A stretch of 64,000 nucleotides of DNA. Source: Ypsolopha sequella (Eukaryota > Arthropoda > Insecta > Lepidoptera > Ypsolophidae). This document shows, one piece after another, positions 30,336 to 40,896 of the stretch. The stretch covers positions 11,674,001 through 11,738,000 of the forward strand of contig OW204000.1 in assembly GCA_934047225.1 (NCBI GenBank), in the 5' to 3' direction. Every line of letters begins with the position of its first letter. Position 1 is the stretch's first letter. The position numbers were made by a program, and so were the translations under genes. A model generated the notes under the pieces. The model was not told the origin of the DNA. It made no database searches and worked only from the letters and a program-made list of their open reading frames with translations.

Positions 30336-31673
30336 GTAGAAATATAAACTATAAGACAAGTGCGAGGAGCATGACACGATGTTTTTGCGATTACGCTCAC
30401 GCTCACGCGATCACGCTCCTCGCATGTGATTCAACTAAAATGCATAGCGCGCGATTAAACACTGTGCTACGGGGCCTGGAAGTGGTTTAGGTTTTATACG
30501 AGTATGAGTGAGTCAGTCAGTAATAAAAATGGTGATTTTTGGATGTGAACTGGGATTAATTGCACTTACTGTAAAAAGACTTACACAAGATCTTGGGACA
30601 TTTTTCTTATTATGGTCTGTGGCATGCGGTACAATGTTCGTTTGGGAGCCTTGAAGTCCTAATACTTGTTTTTCTTCTTCTTCCTGGGTAGCCTTCGATA
30701 TTAGCGTACTTAGGTACAATATCGTTCAATAGTTGAAGAAATTATACATATATTAAACTGCTGCCGTTAATTCGACAGAATGATGACAGATGGAGTGTGG
30801 CGATATCTCCAAAAAATACGACAAGTCAACAAGAGCTTCTTCACGACAAAAATAAATAAAGGCACGTTAAAAAAATATCAACGGTACAACAAATGGGACG
30901 AAATAAATCCAAATCATGATTATTTAAACTTTTTTTATAAATAAAAACCCTGGAATAGAATATATATACGATCTTATTATTTGGTAAGGTATATCAGTTT
31001 TATAATACGACAACACTGCCTTACACCGTAGATGTTATAAACCTTTTTCTGAAATGTCGATTCAAAAAGTCGAGGATTCATACTGCAGGCATTATGATTG
31101 CTGATTTGACAGAAATAATGAGCAGAAGGAAATTTTTGCTAATTTTGCCAAATAAAATGTTGACTTCCTATAGTAACTGACTCGGAGCTGGGACTCGGGA
31201 AAACGATAAAAACAAATTAACGAGTTTCACAAAAAGGGTAATAGAACATTGATCACTTAGATACAGAGTCTTAATTCAATATGATTTCCACTACATAAAT
31301 AAAATGACAACCTCTATATAAGGTTTTTAAATTCAAGTGAACACAGTATCGCTAATAGACAACTTTTCGCCAAAAATAATATTTTTTGCGCTTTTTTTTT
31401 AACTTTTACGTAGAAATTGGGTCAGCTGATTCATTAAATTTTGTACTAGGAAGTGGAAAATATATACGACAAAAATACTTTTTATTAACAAATGGGACCT
31501 TTTAACGATATACAATCTACCCTAAAATCATCATGATAAATATAAAATATTGAAATGCAAAACAGTAAAAAAAAGGTTTTATCCCCTGACATTTGCAAAC
31601 GTCACCATTCTCTCGAATGACCGGCCGGAGTTTACTTTAAATATAATTAATAAATGAAAATAATTTTTTTAAC
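30336..31673. other. P450 intron sequence, no supported gene
   Basis: A GTGAGTCAGTCAG run near 30508 and scattered AT-rich sequence. A 68-codon minus frame at 30513-30719 has no recognised homology. Confidence 0.35.
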
Positions 31674-31716
31674 TTCAAATATATTTCGGCCCTTAGTGGG
31701 CCGTCATCAGTCAAGT
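31674..31716 (-). ncRNA. Hammerhead-ribozyme motif, minus strand, one stem I mismatch
   Basis: The minus strand reads ACTTGA, CTGATGA, stem II CGGCCC against GGGCCG, AAA, ATATAT and then T plus TGAAGT. The core is complete. Stem I has one mismatch (TGAAGT instead of TCAAGT). It is on the sense strand of the P450 intron. Confidence 0.72.
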
Positions 31717-32213
31717 ATTAAAAAAGAAAAATGAATAGGTGAAATGATTTGAATGAAACGAAATGCTTCACCGTTCGCGTCATTAAATCATTTCACACTG
31801 CACTAACTGACATTGACCTTAGAACTTAGGAGTCGTCCTACATCTGGTCACTTGGTGCCCACTACAACCATGGACTGAACAGAAAACACTAACTGACAGA
31901 CAAACTAAACCACTCTCTCATCACTTCCATCACGCTCTTCCACACATACCCTGAATACCCCACCAACCACAGAAAACTCTCTGTCCCTTTCAGGGAACAC
32001 ATATACCAGAATTGGGATGGCATGAGAAGAATTGATGGTGGTGATTGTTGGCACTTGAAGGGCTTGTACTTGTCCACAAAATTTTATAATTTTATTATTT
32101 GATATAAAAAAATTGTGGACCAATACAAATAGGTTAGGTTAGTTAAGAAAAATATTGTCTTTTTTTATTTCTTTTCCTGTTTTTATTACTATGGTATATT
32201 TTTCTTTTTTAAT

Positions 32214-32258
32214 ACTTGACTGATGACGGCCCACTAAGGGCCGAAATATATTTCAAGT
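32214..32258 (+). ncRNA. Hammerhead-ribozyme motif, plus strand, complete
   Basis: Stem I ACTTGA (32214-32219) pairs perfectly with TCAAGT (32253-32258). CTGATGA follows at 32220-32226, then stem II with loop ACTAA, GAAA at 32243-32246, a self-complementary ATATAT stem III, and T at the cleavage site (expected cut after 32252). All conserved hammerhead positions are present. The short stem III suggests activity as a tandem or dimer, as known for Penelope-associated hammerheads. Confidence 0.8.
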
Positions 32259-32289
32259 TGAAAAATTTATTTTATTTATTAATTATATT

Positions 32290-32814
32290 TAAAGTAATAT
32301 ATGTATAATTGCAAATAAAAGGCCAATAGAGGCAATATTATATATTTATTAAAATAGTTGAAGAAACTAACTCGAGACTTACACAAAGAGTCTTAACTAT
32401 CTTGCACTACCGTTTTTTAGCATCATGCAACGATTTGCTCAACGTTACAGTTCTAGCCTTAGAATAAAGTTCTAGCATCGCAAAATAAAAAAAAAATTAA
32501 GAAAGTTAAAAAAATTAAAAAAATTAAGAATATATAATTAAATTATTATATATTCGCCAAGCAAGATTTATGAAGACAAAAATATAACAAAATAGGGATA
32601 CACAGCAATTCACAGTGGTTTTCATTATTACATTATTCTCAAAATAACAAAATTGCTAATGTACGAGTATGACAACATAATGCAATAGGAGTTGAGCATT
32701 TACCAATAAACATGTTAGGGAAATACTAAATATGGCGTAAGACAGATTTGTTCCATCACGGCAGGCGAAGCAGCGGGCTTAAGCCTAGTTAAATTTATGA
32801 AAATAGTACCTTAC
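32290..32814. other. P450 intron sequence, nothing recognised
   Basis: Very AT-rich, with no coding or repeat structure beyond the end of the Penelope flank (GGCAATATTATATATT near 32330). Confidence 0.35.
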
Positions 32815-32904
32815 CAAAGCATAAAACTGGACCGAACCATACTTTCACAATTCCGCCTATATTGGTAATTTCTGCTTGAGCGCTTTGCATATATTCCCAT
32901 AGAT
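32815..32904 (-). CDS. P450 exon, N-terminal region before the B helix
   Basis: Ninety-base exon read on the minus strand, after a TTTCAG acceptor and before a GTAAGG donor. It starts with the last two bases of a codon and ends with one base of the next. It encodes a segment beginning LWEYMQSAQAE and ending VKVWFGPVLCF. The VWFGP element is the typical N-terminal beta strand of lepidopteran CYP4-clan enzymes, just before the VVTDP segment of the next exon. The final G plus TT of the next exon restores a Val codon. The preceding exon, with the membrane anchor and proline-rich hinge, was not found upstream. This exon lies in the 3-kb gap between the Penelope fragment (31.7-32.3 kb) and a TIR element at 32.97 kb. 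Confidence 0.85.
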
Positions 32905-32969
32905 CTGAAATCCGTAAATGTATAGTTAGTACATACATTTAGACATTAAGCGTTTTCTGGGAGTTCTTA

Positions 32970-33405
32970 TGCCTTAAGGCGCTCTTATCCCACAAGAGTG
33001 ACTCTCTGTCTTTTTCTTTACGTGTAAGGAGTGAAGAAAATAACCACACTTTTGTACGTTTTCGTTGTTTTTATCGGTTTTTAAACTGTTTAAAAATAAG
33101 GGATATGTTTATTAAAACCCACTTACGTGGTCGACCTAGAAAATTTAAAGAGCAATATTACCAGATATGTTTCGTTAATAAAAGAGTGGAATTATGGAAA
33201 TGGCATGATTTGAAAGGTCTTCTTACATGCTGTGTTCGTGAATTATTTCTATCGAGCAAAGTTTATCTGATCGTGTAACACATGCGTGGAAGACCTAGAC
33301 AAAGGTTTGAACTATATTGTGTATTTTTTTTTTGTTTTAGATGATAGTTGAAAGTTCTATTTGACTTTGAAATTACTGATTTTGGGATAAGAGCGCCTTA
33401 AGGCA
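32970..33405. mobile_element. MITE with about 24-bp terminal inverted repeats
   Basis: Left end TGCCTTAAGGCGCTCTTATCCCA and right end TGGGATAAGAGCGCCTTAAGGCA are perfect inverted partners around 436 bases of AT-rich, non-coding sequence. The terminus itself contains the palindrome GCCTTAAGGC. I cannot see a clear target duplication. It is just upstream of the first visible P450 exon. Confidence 0.78.
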
Positions 33406-33504
33406 CAGTATCAAGCTAAACTTTTGTCTTGCACCAACGCTTTTGTTTTTGATTTGTCTATCCTGCTTAAATAAACTGCTACGCACGCAAAACTACAGTA
33501 ATTT

Positions 33505-33690
33505 TGAATTCCCATAGCTTAATTTCTAAAAGATTTATTTTTTATTTTTTTCAGAGAGTATGTACCATTTTAGGACATAGTTTTCATTATTTTGGTATAT
33601 AAATTAACCATAATTTTTTTTGATATTTTTATGAATTGTCGGATATAACGTCACTTGAGAATTTTAGACGTTATACTGATTATGATGTAT
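33505..33690 (+). repeat. Dispersed repeat, copy 1 (partner at 55560)
   Basis: CCCATAGCTTAATTTCTAAA, then CATTTTAGGACATAG, TTTCATTATTTTGGTATATA and CACTTGAGAATTTTAGAC recur in direct orientation at 55560-55745. Confidence 0.75.
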
Positions 33691-33701
33691 ATAAAAAAAC
33701 G

Positions 33702-34052
33702 GTCAAGTGCGAGTTGGACTCGCGCACGAAGGGTTCCGTAATCCGTACCATTATCTATAAAAACGGCAAAAAGAACATTTCTGTTGTATGGGAGCCCCCT
33801 TAGATATTTATTTTATTCTGTTTTTTAATATTTGTTCTTATAGCGGCAACAGGAAGTTGCCGCCTATAACAACAAATTTTAGTTTTAGAAGTTTAGACAG
33901 TTGAAATTTTCACATACGAGTATGATGTATTTCTGTTGCCATTACAACAACAATGATTAGACAGACAGAGACAGACCACTTTTTAGGATCCCGTACCCAG
34001 AGGGTAACCAACCGGACCCTATTACTAAGACTCCGCTGTCCGTCTGTATGTC

Positions 34053-34087
<35 letters not shown>

Positions 34088-34300
34088 TACCAGGCTGTAT
34101 CTCATGAGCCGTAATAGTTAGACAGTTGAAATGTTCACATATGATGTATTTCTGTTGCCGCTATAACAAAAAAATACTAAAAAACAGAATAAAATAAATT
34201 TTTAAGGGGGCTCCCATACAACAGACATGTTTTTTTTGCCGTTTTTATAGATAATGGTATGGAACCCTTCGTGCGCGAGTCCGACTTGCACTTGTTTATA
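33702..34300. mobile_element. Foldback element of the CCAAGTGCGAGTC repeat family
   Basis: Starts GGTCAAGTGCGAGTTGGACT, then CGCACGAAGGGTTCCGTA, and ends in the reverse complement (AACCCTTCGTGCGCGAGTCC, then ACTTGCACTTG). The arms include TTATCTATAAAAACGGCAAA and GTATGGGAGCCCCCTT. The middle holds a TCTG microsatellite near 34050-34082. The arms are about 200 bases with internal deletions. The family is very common in Lepidoptera; its class is uncertain. Confidence 0.75.
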
Positions 34301-34599
34301 TCGAGGAAAGTGATCGTAACCGCGTTTCTAGCCCTTCAGAATACTAAAGCATATCCTTGAAAATTAATTATATTTTTTCGAAATTTTCGGCTACTAAATT
34401 AATACCTATAAATTTGTCTGCGAAAACTGCATTTTGCTTTATACTGCGACCTTAGTTGAACCCTTAGACATTCCTTATCAGAAAGAGGATTGAAAAAGAT
34501 GAAAAAAAAGTTAAAATTACTGTTCTTCTCGATAACAATACATTTTTTCAAAATATTTGAATGCAGAAATGAAATACTACAAAAGTTAGGGTTAGTTCC

Positions 34600-35100
34600 A
34601 TTTGCGCTCGGCCGGTTTTTTTTTTCATATATTTCGATCTTCTTGTTTCGGAGATTAGGAGGAAGGGACGTGATAACGTTAAAAAAATACTACTTTTTCG
34701 AAGTTTTTTGTATGGAAATCCCGGTTTATTTGCCGTGATATAGGCAGTAGTATCACGTATTGTGTTGTGAATATTTCAACCGGCTACCTATTACGGCTGA
34801 AGCTGTAGTCTCTTGTGACAGACGGACGGACGGACAGACAGCGGAGGCTTAGTAATAGGGTCATGATTTATACTTGCGATTGTTGGGCAAAAACATACTT
34901 CTGTGTTCCGACATTAGATGGTAAAGTAAATATTAAAATTACGAAACAAAATAAATACCTACTAAGAATAGATATAAGAATAAGTATTAAGAATAAATAT
35001 TAGATTATTAAAAAATTGCTGGTAATTTTTTTTGTTACTGAAGAATAAGAAACCGGCCAAGTGCGAGTCGGACTCGCACAGAAACGGTTCCGTGTCATCA
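34600..35100. repeat. Fragments of the CCAAGTGCGAGTC repeat family
   Basis: CATTTGCGCTCGGCCGGTTT near 34600, a GACGGACGGACGGACAGACA run near 34820, and CCGGCCAAGTGCGAGTCGGA followed by CGCACAGAAACGGTTCCGT near 35052-35090. The order suggests one broken copy plus the start of another. Confidence 0.65.
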
Positions 35101-35918
35101 TACAATACGGGTATGGAATTCTAATCTAAAAACATGTTAAATAATTCCACTTGCAGTGACGATCTGTTAAACTCTATACAGGTGACTTTTTATGTAACCC
35201 CGATATTTTGATAGATTGCAGAAGACTATAAACTGGTTTCATAATAAACATACAAAATTTAAAAGATTTATTTAAAAAAAAGTTGAAGCAACTTAAAGAT
35301 TTCCGTGAAATCCAAAAAAATCATGGTCACCTGAAAGGAAAAGACAGATCACGCCAAGTTATTTTTATTGTTGATCTCACTATTTTGGACTATTTGAATT
35401 TGTTCCGTATGGAAAAGGCTAGGATAACCATAAATTTGATGTCTAAGTTACATATTTTTTTTTTTACTTTTCAATTTTTATTGTGTTTACATTTAAAATG
35501 TGTTCTACCACGTTTCTTAATAACCTCTGAAATTATCGGATTTTGGTTAAAAGTCACTCAGTATAACTAAAGGTTCTAATTAATATTGTGTGACATTCAT
35601 TCATTATTTTGATCAATTTATCATTATTTGTTAAAGAAGGTAAATAGAAGAATTTTTTGTTCTATTTGAATTATTATTTCAATTATTATTATTCATTATT
35701 TTCTCAGTCAATAGTATAATGTAAGTAAAATTCTTTGTTATTTATAATTATTTTTTTACCCGTAACTGCCATTGTGTTTTATGGGTTTGTGAACCCATAT
35801 GTAACGATAACCACCTTACAATAAGAATACCGTTTTTTTTTCAACGTTTTTAAAGATCCGATTTATTACAAGTTTTGTGACAGAGATATCTAAAAAGTAA
35901 TTGGTATTAAATATATAG
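35101..35918. other. Intergenic sequence, nothing recognised
   Basis: AT-rich. A 95-codon plus-strand frame at 35283-35570 is Lys/Phe-rich and shows no recognised domain. Confidence 0.35.
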
Positions 35919-36560
35919 CGGCGGTAGCTCAGGGGTAGCACGCTGGCCTCTCAATCTTGGGGTCCAGGTTCAATCCCCGATCGGGCATGCATCGATGAGT
36001 TTTCGGAATTTTTGGCCATAGTATTTGTTCTTACTTACTACTTGCTGAATGGTGAAGGAAAACATCCTAAGGAAACCTGCATGCCCTAAAAAGCGTGTAT
36101 GTGTGCCCGAAGTTTGACAATAGAGCTCATCACTCATCACGCATTTCCTGCAGGAAATAAGCTGCGGTGGCCAACCTGGAAGTTCCTCAACCGACTTCGA
36201 GCTGGTTGGGCGCTGTAAAGAGACCCTCAGCAGATGGGGCATGATAAGCGCATCCCACATCCAGTGCCAGTGGGGTGCTCCTTCACAGAACATGCCTCAT
36301 TTGCTCACGTGCCCAGCGTGCCCAAACACCTGTACGTGGGACGACCTATGGAAGGAAATGCTGTGGATGTCTGCGTACTGGTTCAGGATTTTGTAAAGGA
36401 ACCATCGACACGAAAAGAAGAAGACTCATCACGTTGGGACGTAATAATCGTCGGTGAAACGCAGGTGTACCGAGTGTAGACTTACATTTCACAGTTCACA
36501 CTCGGAACATCTCTGACACACCCTCGGGGATCCATGTCATGACGTTCTTATACAAAATGA
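35919..36560 (+). mobile_element. tRNA-derived SINE or composite SINE
   Basis: Head GCGGTAGCTCAGGGGTAGCA (A box) and GTCCAGGTTCAATCCCCGAT (B box), then GCATGCATCGATGAGTTTT, a CTTACTTACTACTTGCTGAA body and TGCATGCCCTAAAAAGC. A GC-richer segment (36120-36480) leads to an end CACACTCGGAACATCTCTGA, CACCCTCGGGGATCCATGTC that is shared with 51560-51620. It is the longest of the SINE copies here. Confidence 0.75.
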
Positions 36561-36778
36561 TGTGATTTTATTCAAAGTATATTTGTCTCACATTCACCAC
36601 TTCCAACGAATTTGTGCGCATGTCCGATGAATGGCAGCCCACCCCGCAGTGTCGGGATGTTCGCTGTCAGTCGCTGCAGGCGCCATTGTCGCACAAACCA
36701 CAATGCGCCCGCGCAAAATAACAACCATACTACCAACATCTTAAATCACAACTATTTGTGCTTCTTAAATCACAACTG
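36561..36778. other. Intergenic sequence flanking the LTR nest
   Basis: A GC-richer patch at 36620-36720 of unknown origin, then two short near-repeats CTTAAATCACAACT(A/G)(T/C)TTG immediately before the outer LTR. Confidence 0.35.
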
Positions 36779-36782
36779 CTTG

Positions 36783-37075
36783 TGTAAGATATTAGAAGCG
36801 GCAAAACGAGTTTTTTTAAAACTATACTGTGATTTATTAAAGGTACAAAAGTTCTCACTATGGAGACTAGAATTTTAATGAATATAATGTAAGGGAGTTT
36901 GGGTTTTATACCCCGACTCTTATCGCTTAAGACTAATAGAATGTTCTGGAAAACATATTATGATTAACTTAACTAACTTATTGACTAAGTGATTTATCAA
37001 TCAGTTTAAAGTCATCATGTTAATGACTGATACTAACAGAGATATGCTATGACAACTGTGTAGGGATACGTAACA
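36783..37075 (-). repeat. Errantivirus-like 3' LTR
   Basis: Direct-repeat partner of 45856-46149. Differences include single-base changes and short indels spread along its length. Confidence 0.9.
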
Positions 37076-37149
37076 CCTCCCCTCTTAGAACAAAGTTGGG
37101 GCGTGTTTGCCGGAACTTTGGGGATTTTACTGGTACTGACGTCTTCTTC

Positions 37150-38083
37150 ATCTTCGGAAACGCATGACGTGTCCGTCATGTTTAAAGTTGTCATCGAGAC
37201 GGCGATGTGTTGTTTGCGAAAGGATCTGCCAATCTGTTGAAAATTTGTATACAACCATTTTGATGCTGATGTCTTTTTAAGTAGTTAAAGATGCAGAATA
37301 GCAGCATAATAATTCCTAGAAATATACTAAATGCTAAGAATTTTGAACTATGTTTGTTTTGAAATGAAGTTTAATTTTCTTTCAGTCGTTGAGAGTAAGT
37401 TTTAATTTTCTCTTTGATTGTGTGTAATTCTAGGGGAACATTATTAATCTTAATATGTAGCATTTCTGGTGGTGCCAAGTCAAGGATTTCTGGAACACAA
37501 TTATCTTCAATATCCACAGTAATAATTGGATGAGTAATGTTCACTGACTTTTCCTCTCCAGCAGTAAGAGTAATAAATGTTGTATAAAATTTACATCCAG
37601 GATCTAGATATATGATTCTGGTGCCAGTTATTTCATTATAAGTAATTTTACTTCCGCATTCAACGGCATATGTGGTTTTATGATGTAGTATTCATTTGTT
37701 ATTTTTCAGTGGTTGGAATATATTGACTTGACTTGTAGTTACTTCGCACATTTCAGGTAATTATTTGCTGCTTGTTATTAGGATAGCCATTTCACAGTTT
37801 GGCCTGGTATTGTGATGATAGATCGGTTGATATTTACAAACCCTGGCTTCTGTTTAAAATTTTTTGCAATTTTCCATATAGCTCATAACAACGTATTGTT
37901 GTTGTGAAGTACTTGTGGCAAGGTAAGTTTGCTCAGGAAGGATAACGGAATAGAGAGAGTAGTTAGGATGTCTTATAGGGACTGAATAGATACGATGTAA
38001 GTGAATTTATCATTTTTAACTAAGGGGAATTCGAGAATATATATTAATTTATTCATGTATATAAATGATGTTATCGTTTATAT
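37150..38083 (-). pseudogene. Errantivirus-like envelope gene remnant, 3' part
   Basis: The minus strand encodes pieces of an insect errantivirus/baculovirus-F-type envelope protein: a Cys-containing ectodomain region (37530-37950), a long helix before the membrane (37380-37450) and a hydrophobic membrane anchor followed by a short basic tail (37240-37340). At least two frame changes and several stops interrupt it, and the BEL complex is inserted at its upstream side. In this lineage Env mediates membrane fusion; this copy is inert. The small plus-strand frame at 38001-38276 crossing the insertion point is a shadow. Confidence 0.7.
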
Positions 38084-38109
38084 ACAGAGGTATATAACGG
38101 AACGGAGGA
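38084..38109. other. Filler bases at the left junction of the BEL complex
   Basis: About 26 bases (tatatacagaggtatataac...) that match neither the envelope remnant nor the BEL arm. They lie between the 27-base flank TTCATGTATATAAATGATGT (continuing TATCGTT) and the inverted BEL arm. The same 27 bases recur immediately right of the BEL LTR at 45390. Confidence 0.7.
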
Positions 38110-40007
38110 ACGTCGGAACGGAGGACTGCGGCGCGAGGCGCGCCCCCTCACCGGGAGGTGAGTTATGTATTTGCGCGTGGACCCGTAGGGGAATTGCCTA
38201 CGGGCTATCACACATATGGCCATGTTGTGAATTGGGCCCCTACGGGCGGGGGCCAATTGGAGTTGGAAAGGGCTAGGCCCCCCCTCCCCGCGCCGATTTT
38301 GGTGCCAGCTGGCATGGAGCACCGTGTTAAGACGGAGTCACGGGGTTACTCACCGCCGTACCGCGAGTACCCGCGGTTAGAGTACCACCCGCCGTACTCA
38401 GGGAGAGTTGGAGGCTACGCTCCCCCCATGGTTGGGATGTGCACACGCCAGCCGTATTACTGCCAGTGGACTGGTCCTGCACCCCTCAGGTGGGGTAGCC
38501 TGTAACTAGCTTGTTCAAGCCATGAGTACGGAACCGCGGACGGTTCTGTTACCTACCGCGATGGCTCGCGTCTAGGGCCCCAGGGGGGATTGAGTTAGGG
38601 TAAGGGCCCTCCTCGACTTGGAAAGTCAAGTGGCGCACCGATTAGTTTTGAACCTGGAGGTTTCGTCGGTGCCGCTCTTAGGTATTGGTGGACTGGAGTT
38701 GAATCAGCGGCTGCAGCCATGGTTAAAGACAATATTGTCGGCTGGCAGCCTTCTTTGGACCTTCCTCCGTCCATAATCTCATGCACGTCAGGTCTGCATC
38801 TGGCAGACCCACGTTTTGTCATCCGGCCCCAGTCGATGTTTTCCTGGGCGCGGATTTTTTAGGATGGATCCTATTTGGTTTTTAAAAGACTCTGGGTTCT
38901 TCTTCATTGGTGGAGGTATCCACAATTTTGGATATTCGATATTTGATTCGATACTTGGATTATTATGTTCGAACTTAGGAAATGGCTTTCAAATGAACAT
39001 ATACTGTTTGCAGATTTGGAGGATCCCAATATGATGGTGGTATTGTGTTGAAATACCAACCAGTCAATGAAATTCATATATTTTGTCCCCAGCCATGAGT
39101 GCAGAGGAGCGTTGGAGCGCATTGGCACACTGGGTACGTGTACTTCAGGCGGACCTCATCAAGTTTAGACTTCGAGTTCTGCGCGAGGATCACGTCAGGC
39201 TGAAGTGAGCGGTTGCTCGTTTGAATCCTTTCACGGATTATGAAGGACTTCTGCGTTTTGGAGGCTGATTTTGGAGAGCTGACCTGCCATACAGAAGTCT
39301 TCATCCTTTGCTTCTACCCAAGACGGACCTTTGGTAAATCTGTTGGTGTCGGATTGACACATACGTAATGCGCACGGGGGTTTTCAGCAATCGCAACGCT
39401 CGGGTTGTGAAAGCATACCTTGTGTATTTGTGTGCTTGGCCACCAAGGCCGTTCACTTGGCAGTGGTATCAGCTTTGACTACGGAGGCCTTCGTCGCCGC
39501 GTTGGATCGTTTCGTGTCGCGTAAGGGTTTACCTTCACTTATTCGTTCCGACAATGGCACAATCTACAGAGGTACTGCTAATGATGTTGTTATTTTTTGT
39601 TTTGTAAATAACTATGCTAGTTTAAGTTAAATCTTCGCCCGGAAAGGGGTAACTTTTCGGTACAGTCCCCCAAATGGCCCTCACTGGGGAGGGAATTTTT
39701 TGAAGCTGCCGTCAAGTCGGCGAAGACCCACCTCCGCTGCGTTATTGGGGAAACTGTCCTAACTTTTGAGGAGCTTGCCACTGTATATTGTAAAGTGGAA
39801 GCGGTCCTCAACTCTCGTCCTCTCTGTGGTCAGACAGGACTGAGCATCCTAGGGAAGGAAATTTAACTCTTTTGAAGGATGTGAACTTGCTATCCTTGTT
39901 TTGGCGCCGGGGCCGTATATTAAAGTTGTTTTGGCGGAGACGGAACTCCACGCGTCGCAGAGGTGCTGGTCGAAGGTTCGATTTTGTGACGAGCCATGAC
40001 AACTCTC
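38110..40007 (+). mobile_element. Inverted internal fragment of a second BEL/Pao copy (left palindrome arm)
   Basis: About 1.9 kb that is the reverse complement of 40751-42628 with a few percent divergence and small indels. Plus-strand content: the Gly/Pro-rich C-terminus of gag (38158-38505), non-coding pol-deleted sequence, and integrase fragments with CLATKAVHLAVVSALTTEAF near 39430, SDNGT near 39545, EFFEAAVKSAKTHLR near 39690 and VEAVLNSRPL near 39795. It ends abruptly against the outer end of the BEL LTR at 40014, where it lacks the last 52 bases and the polypurine tract of the normal internal region. Confidence 0.85.
39400..39845 (+). pseudogene. BEL/Pao integrase fragments in the left arm
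   Basis: Two plus-strand blocks of a DDE integrase: the region with TKAVHLAVVSAL, FVSRKGLPSLIRSDNG (second catalytic Asp), then after a deletion and frame change the region FFEAAVKSAKTHLR and CKVEAVLNSRPL. The catalytic Glu region between them is lost. Confidence 0.75.
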
Positions 40008-40013
40008 GTATCG

Positions 40014-40698
40014 TGTGGTAAAAACGCTCGTTGCTACCAGAAATTGTAGCATATAAAAAGTGGTAATACTGACTAGTGACGGGCATCAGCATCACTAGTG
40101 CGAGGATTCCATAACCACGCTCAGACACCACCAATTGTATGCTAAAGGGTGATACTTGCAGCTGGAGCAGGGGCCCACAGCTGTCCCAGATTTATAGTAT
40201 ACAAGTATCTTATATTCTAATATTTAATATAAAATGTCCTACCAGACAGTTGTATGATGACGTCATCTGCTGGTCCACGCACGAAGACCTTTCGCTGCGG
40301 AGTCCAAAGTGTTCCGGTGCCGTGACACGTAGATCACCTTCCACGATGAATCTAAACACAAACCTCCTACCCCAGGATGCATCCGAACCCAGAAATAGTA
40401 ATTAACAAGTCCACTTGTCGGAAGCCGCGTGGACACAGGTTATGTCACACACACACAGGAAATTCACCAAAAAGTGGCCTTCACGCCAAAATAACGTCAG
40501 CCATTGATTCACTTATGTTCTTTACGGTGTCCGCACCGATTTCCCCTCTATTAAGCCCTTAATAATACATAATAAAATCGTCCGCGATCTATACCAAGAA
40601 AATTCCACGTCCCTCGTTTTTTGACAGCTCCAAGTCCATAGACAAAATATATAGACCATTGATGGATGCGTTCCGAAATATACATTTTATTCTGAACA
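40014..40698 (-). repeat. BEL 3' LTR
   Basis: 685 bases, nearly identical to 44705-45389 (visible differences at about 40174 and 40571). Its outer end (40014) is fused to the inverted arm at 40007 through about six bases. Confidence 0.93.
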
Positions 40699-40896
40699 GT
40701 CCCCCGCTCTGGGCTGAGCAATCAGTCCACTAGCTCATACAACCGGGAGACGGGAGAGAGTTGTCATGGCTCGTCACAAAATCGAACCTTCGACCAACAC
40801 CTCTGCGACGCGTGGAGTTCCGTCTCCGCCAAAACAACTTTAATATACGGCCCCGGCGCCAAAACAAGGATAGCAAGTTCATATCCTTCCAAAGAA

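Larger units (their letters stand above)
31674..32258 (+). mobile_element. Truncated Penelope-like element bracketed by inverted hammerhead motifs
   Basis: A 585-base fragment. Plus-strand sequence 31750-31880 encodes CFTVRVIKSFH, then after a stop ESSYIWSLGAHY and GLNRKH, the same C-terminus as the intact Penelope protein at 8454. A 3' untranslated region follows. Hammerhead motifs close both ends: minus strand at 31674-31716 and plus strand at 32214-32258. It is flanked by matching TTTATTAATTATATTTAAAG-type sequence on both sides in inverted orientation. Confidence 0.8.
284..32904 (-). other. Cytochrome P450 gene, CYP4-clan (CYP340-like), 8 exons, both ends open
   Basis: Heme-thiolate monooxygenase of the endoplasmic reticulum, expected to oxidise lipids or xenobiotics with electrons from P450 reductase. 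Eight exons were assembled by hand from GT-AG sites. Their phases match at every junction (1,1,1,0,1,2,1 from 5' to 3'), giving about 417 codons without a stop. Usual length is about 500 residues, so roughly 45-50 residues are missing at each end: the membrane-anchor exon and the final exon after the heme loop. I found neither inside the window. All diagnostic P450 motifs are present and intact, so the gene looks functional. It is stretched over more than 32 kb because its introns hold DIRS, Penelope, LINE, Copia, SINE and MITE insertions. CYP4 clan is well supported by the motif set; the CYP340 label rests on resemblance only. Confidence 0.85.
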
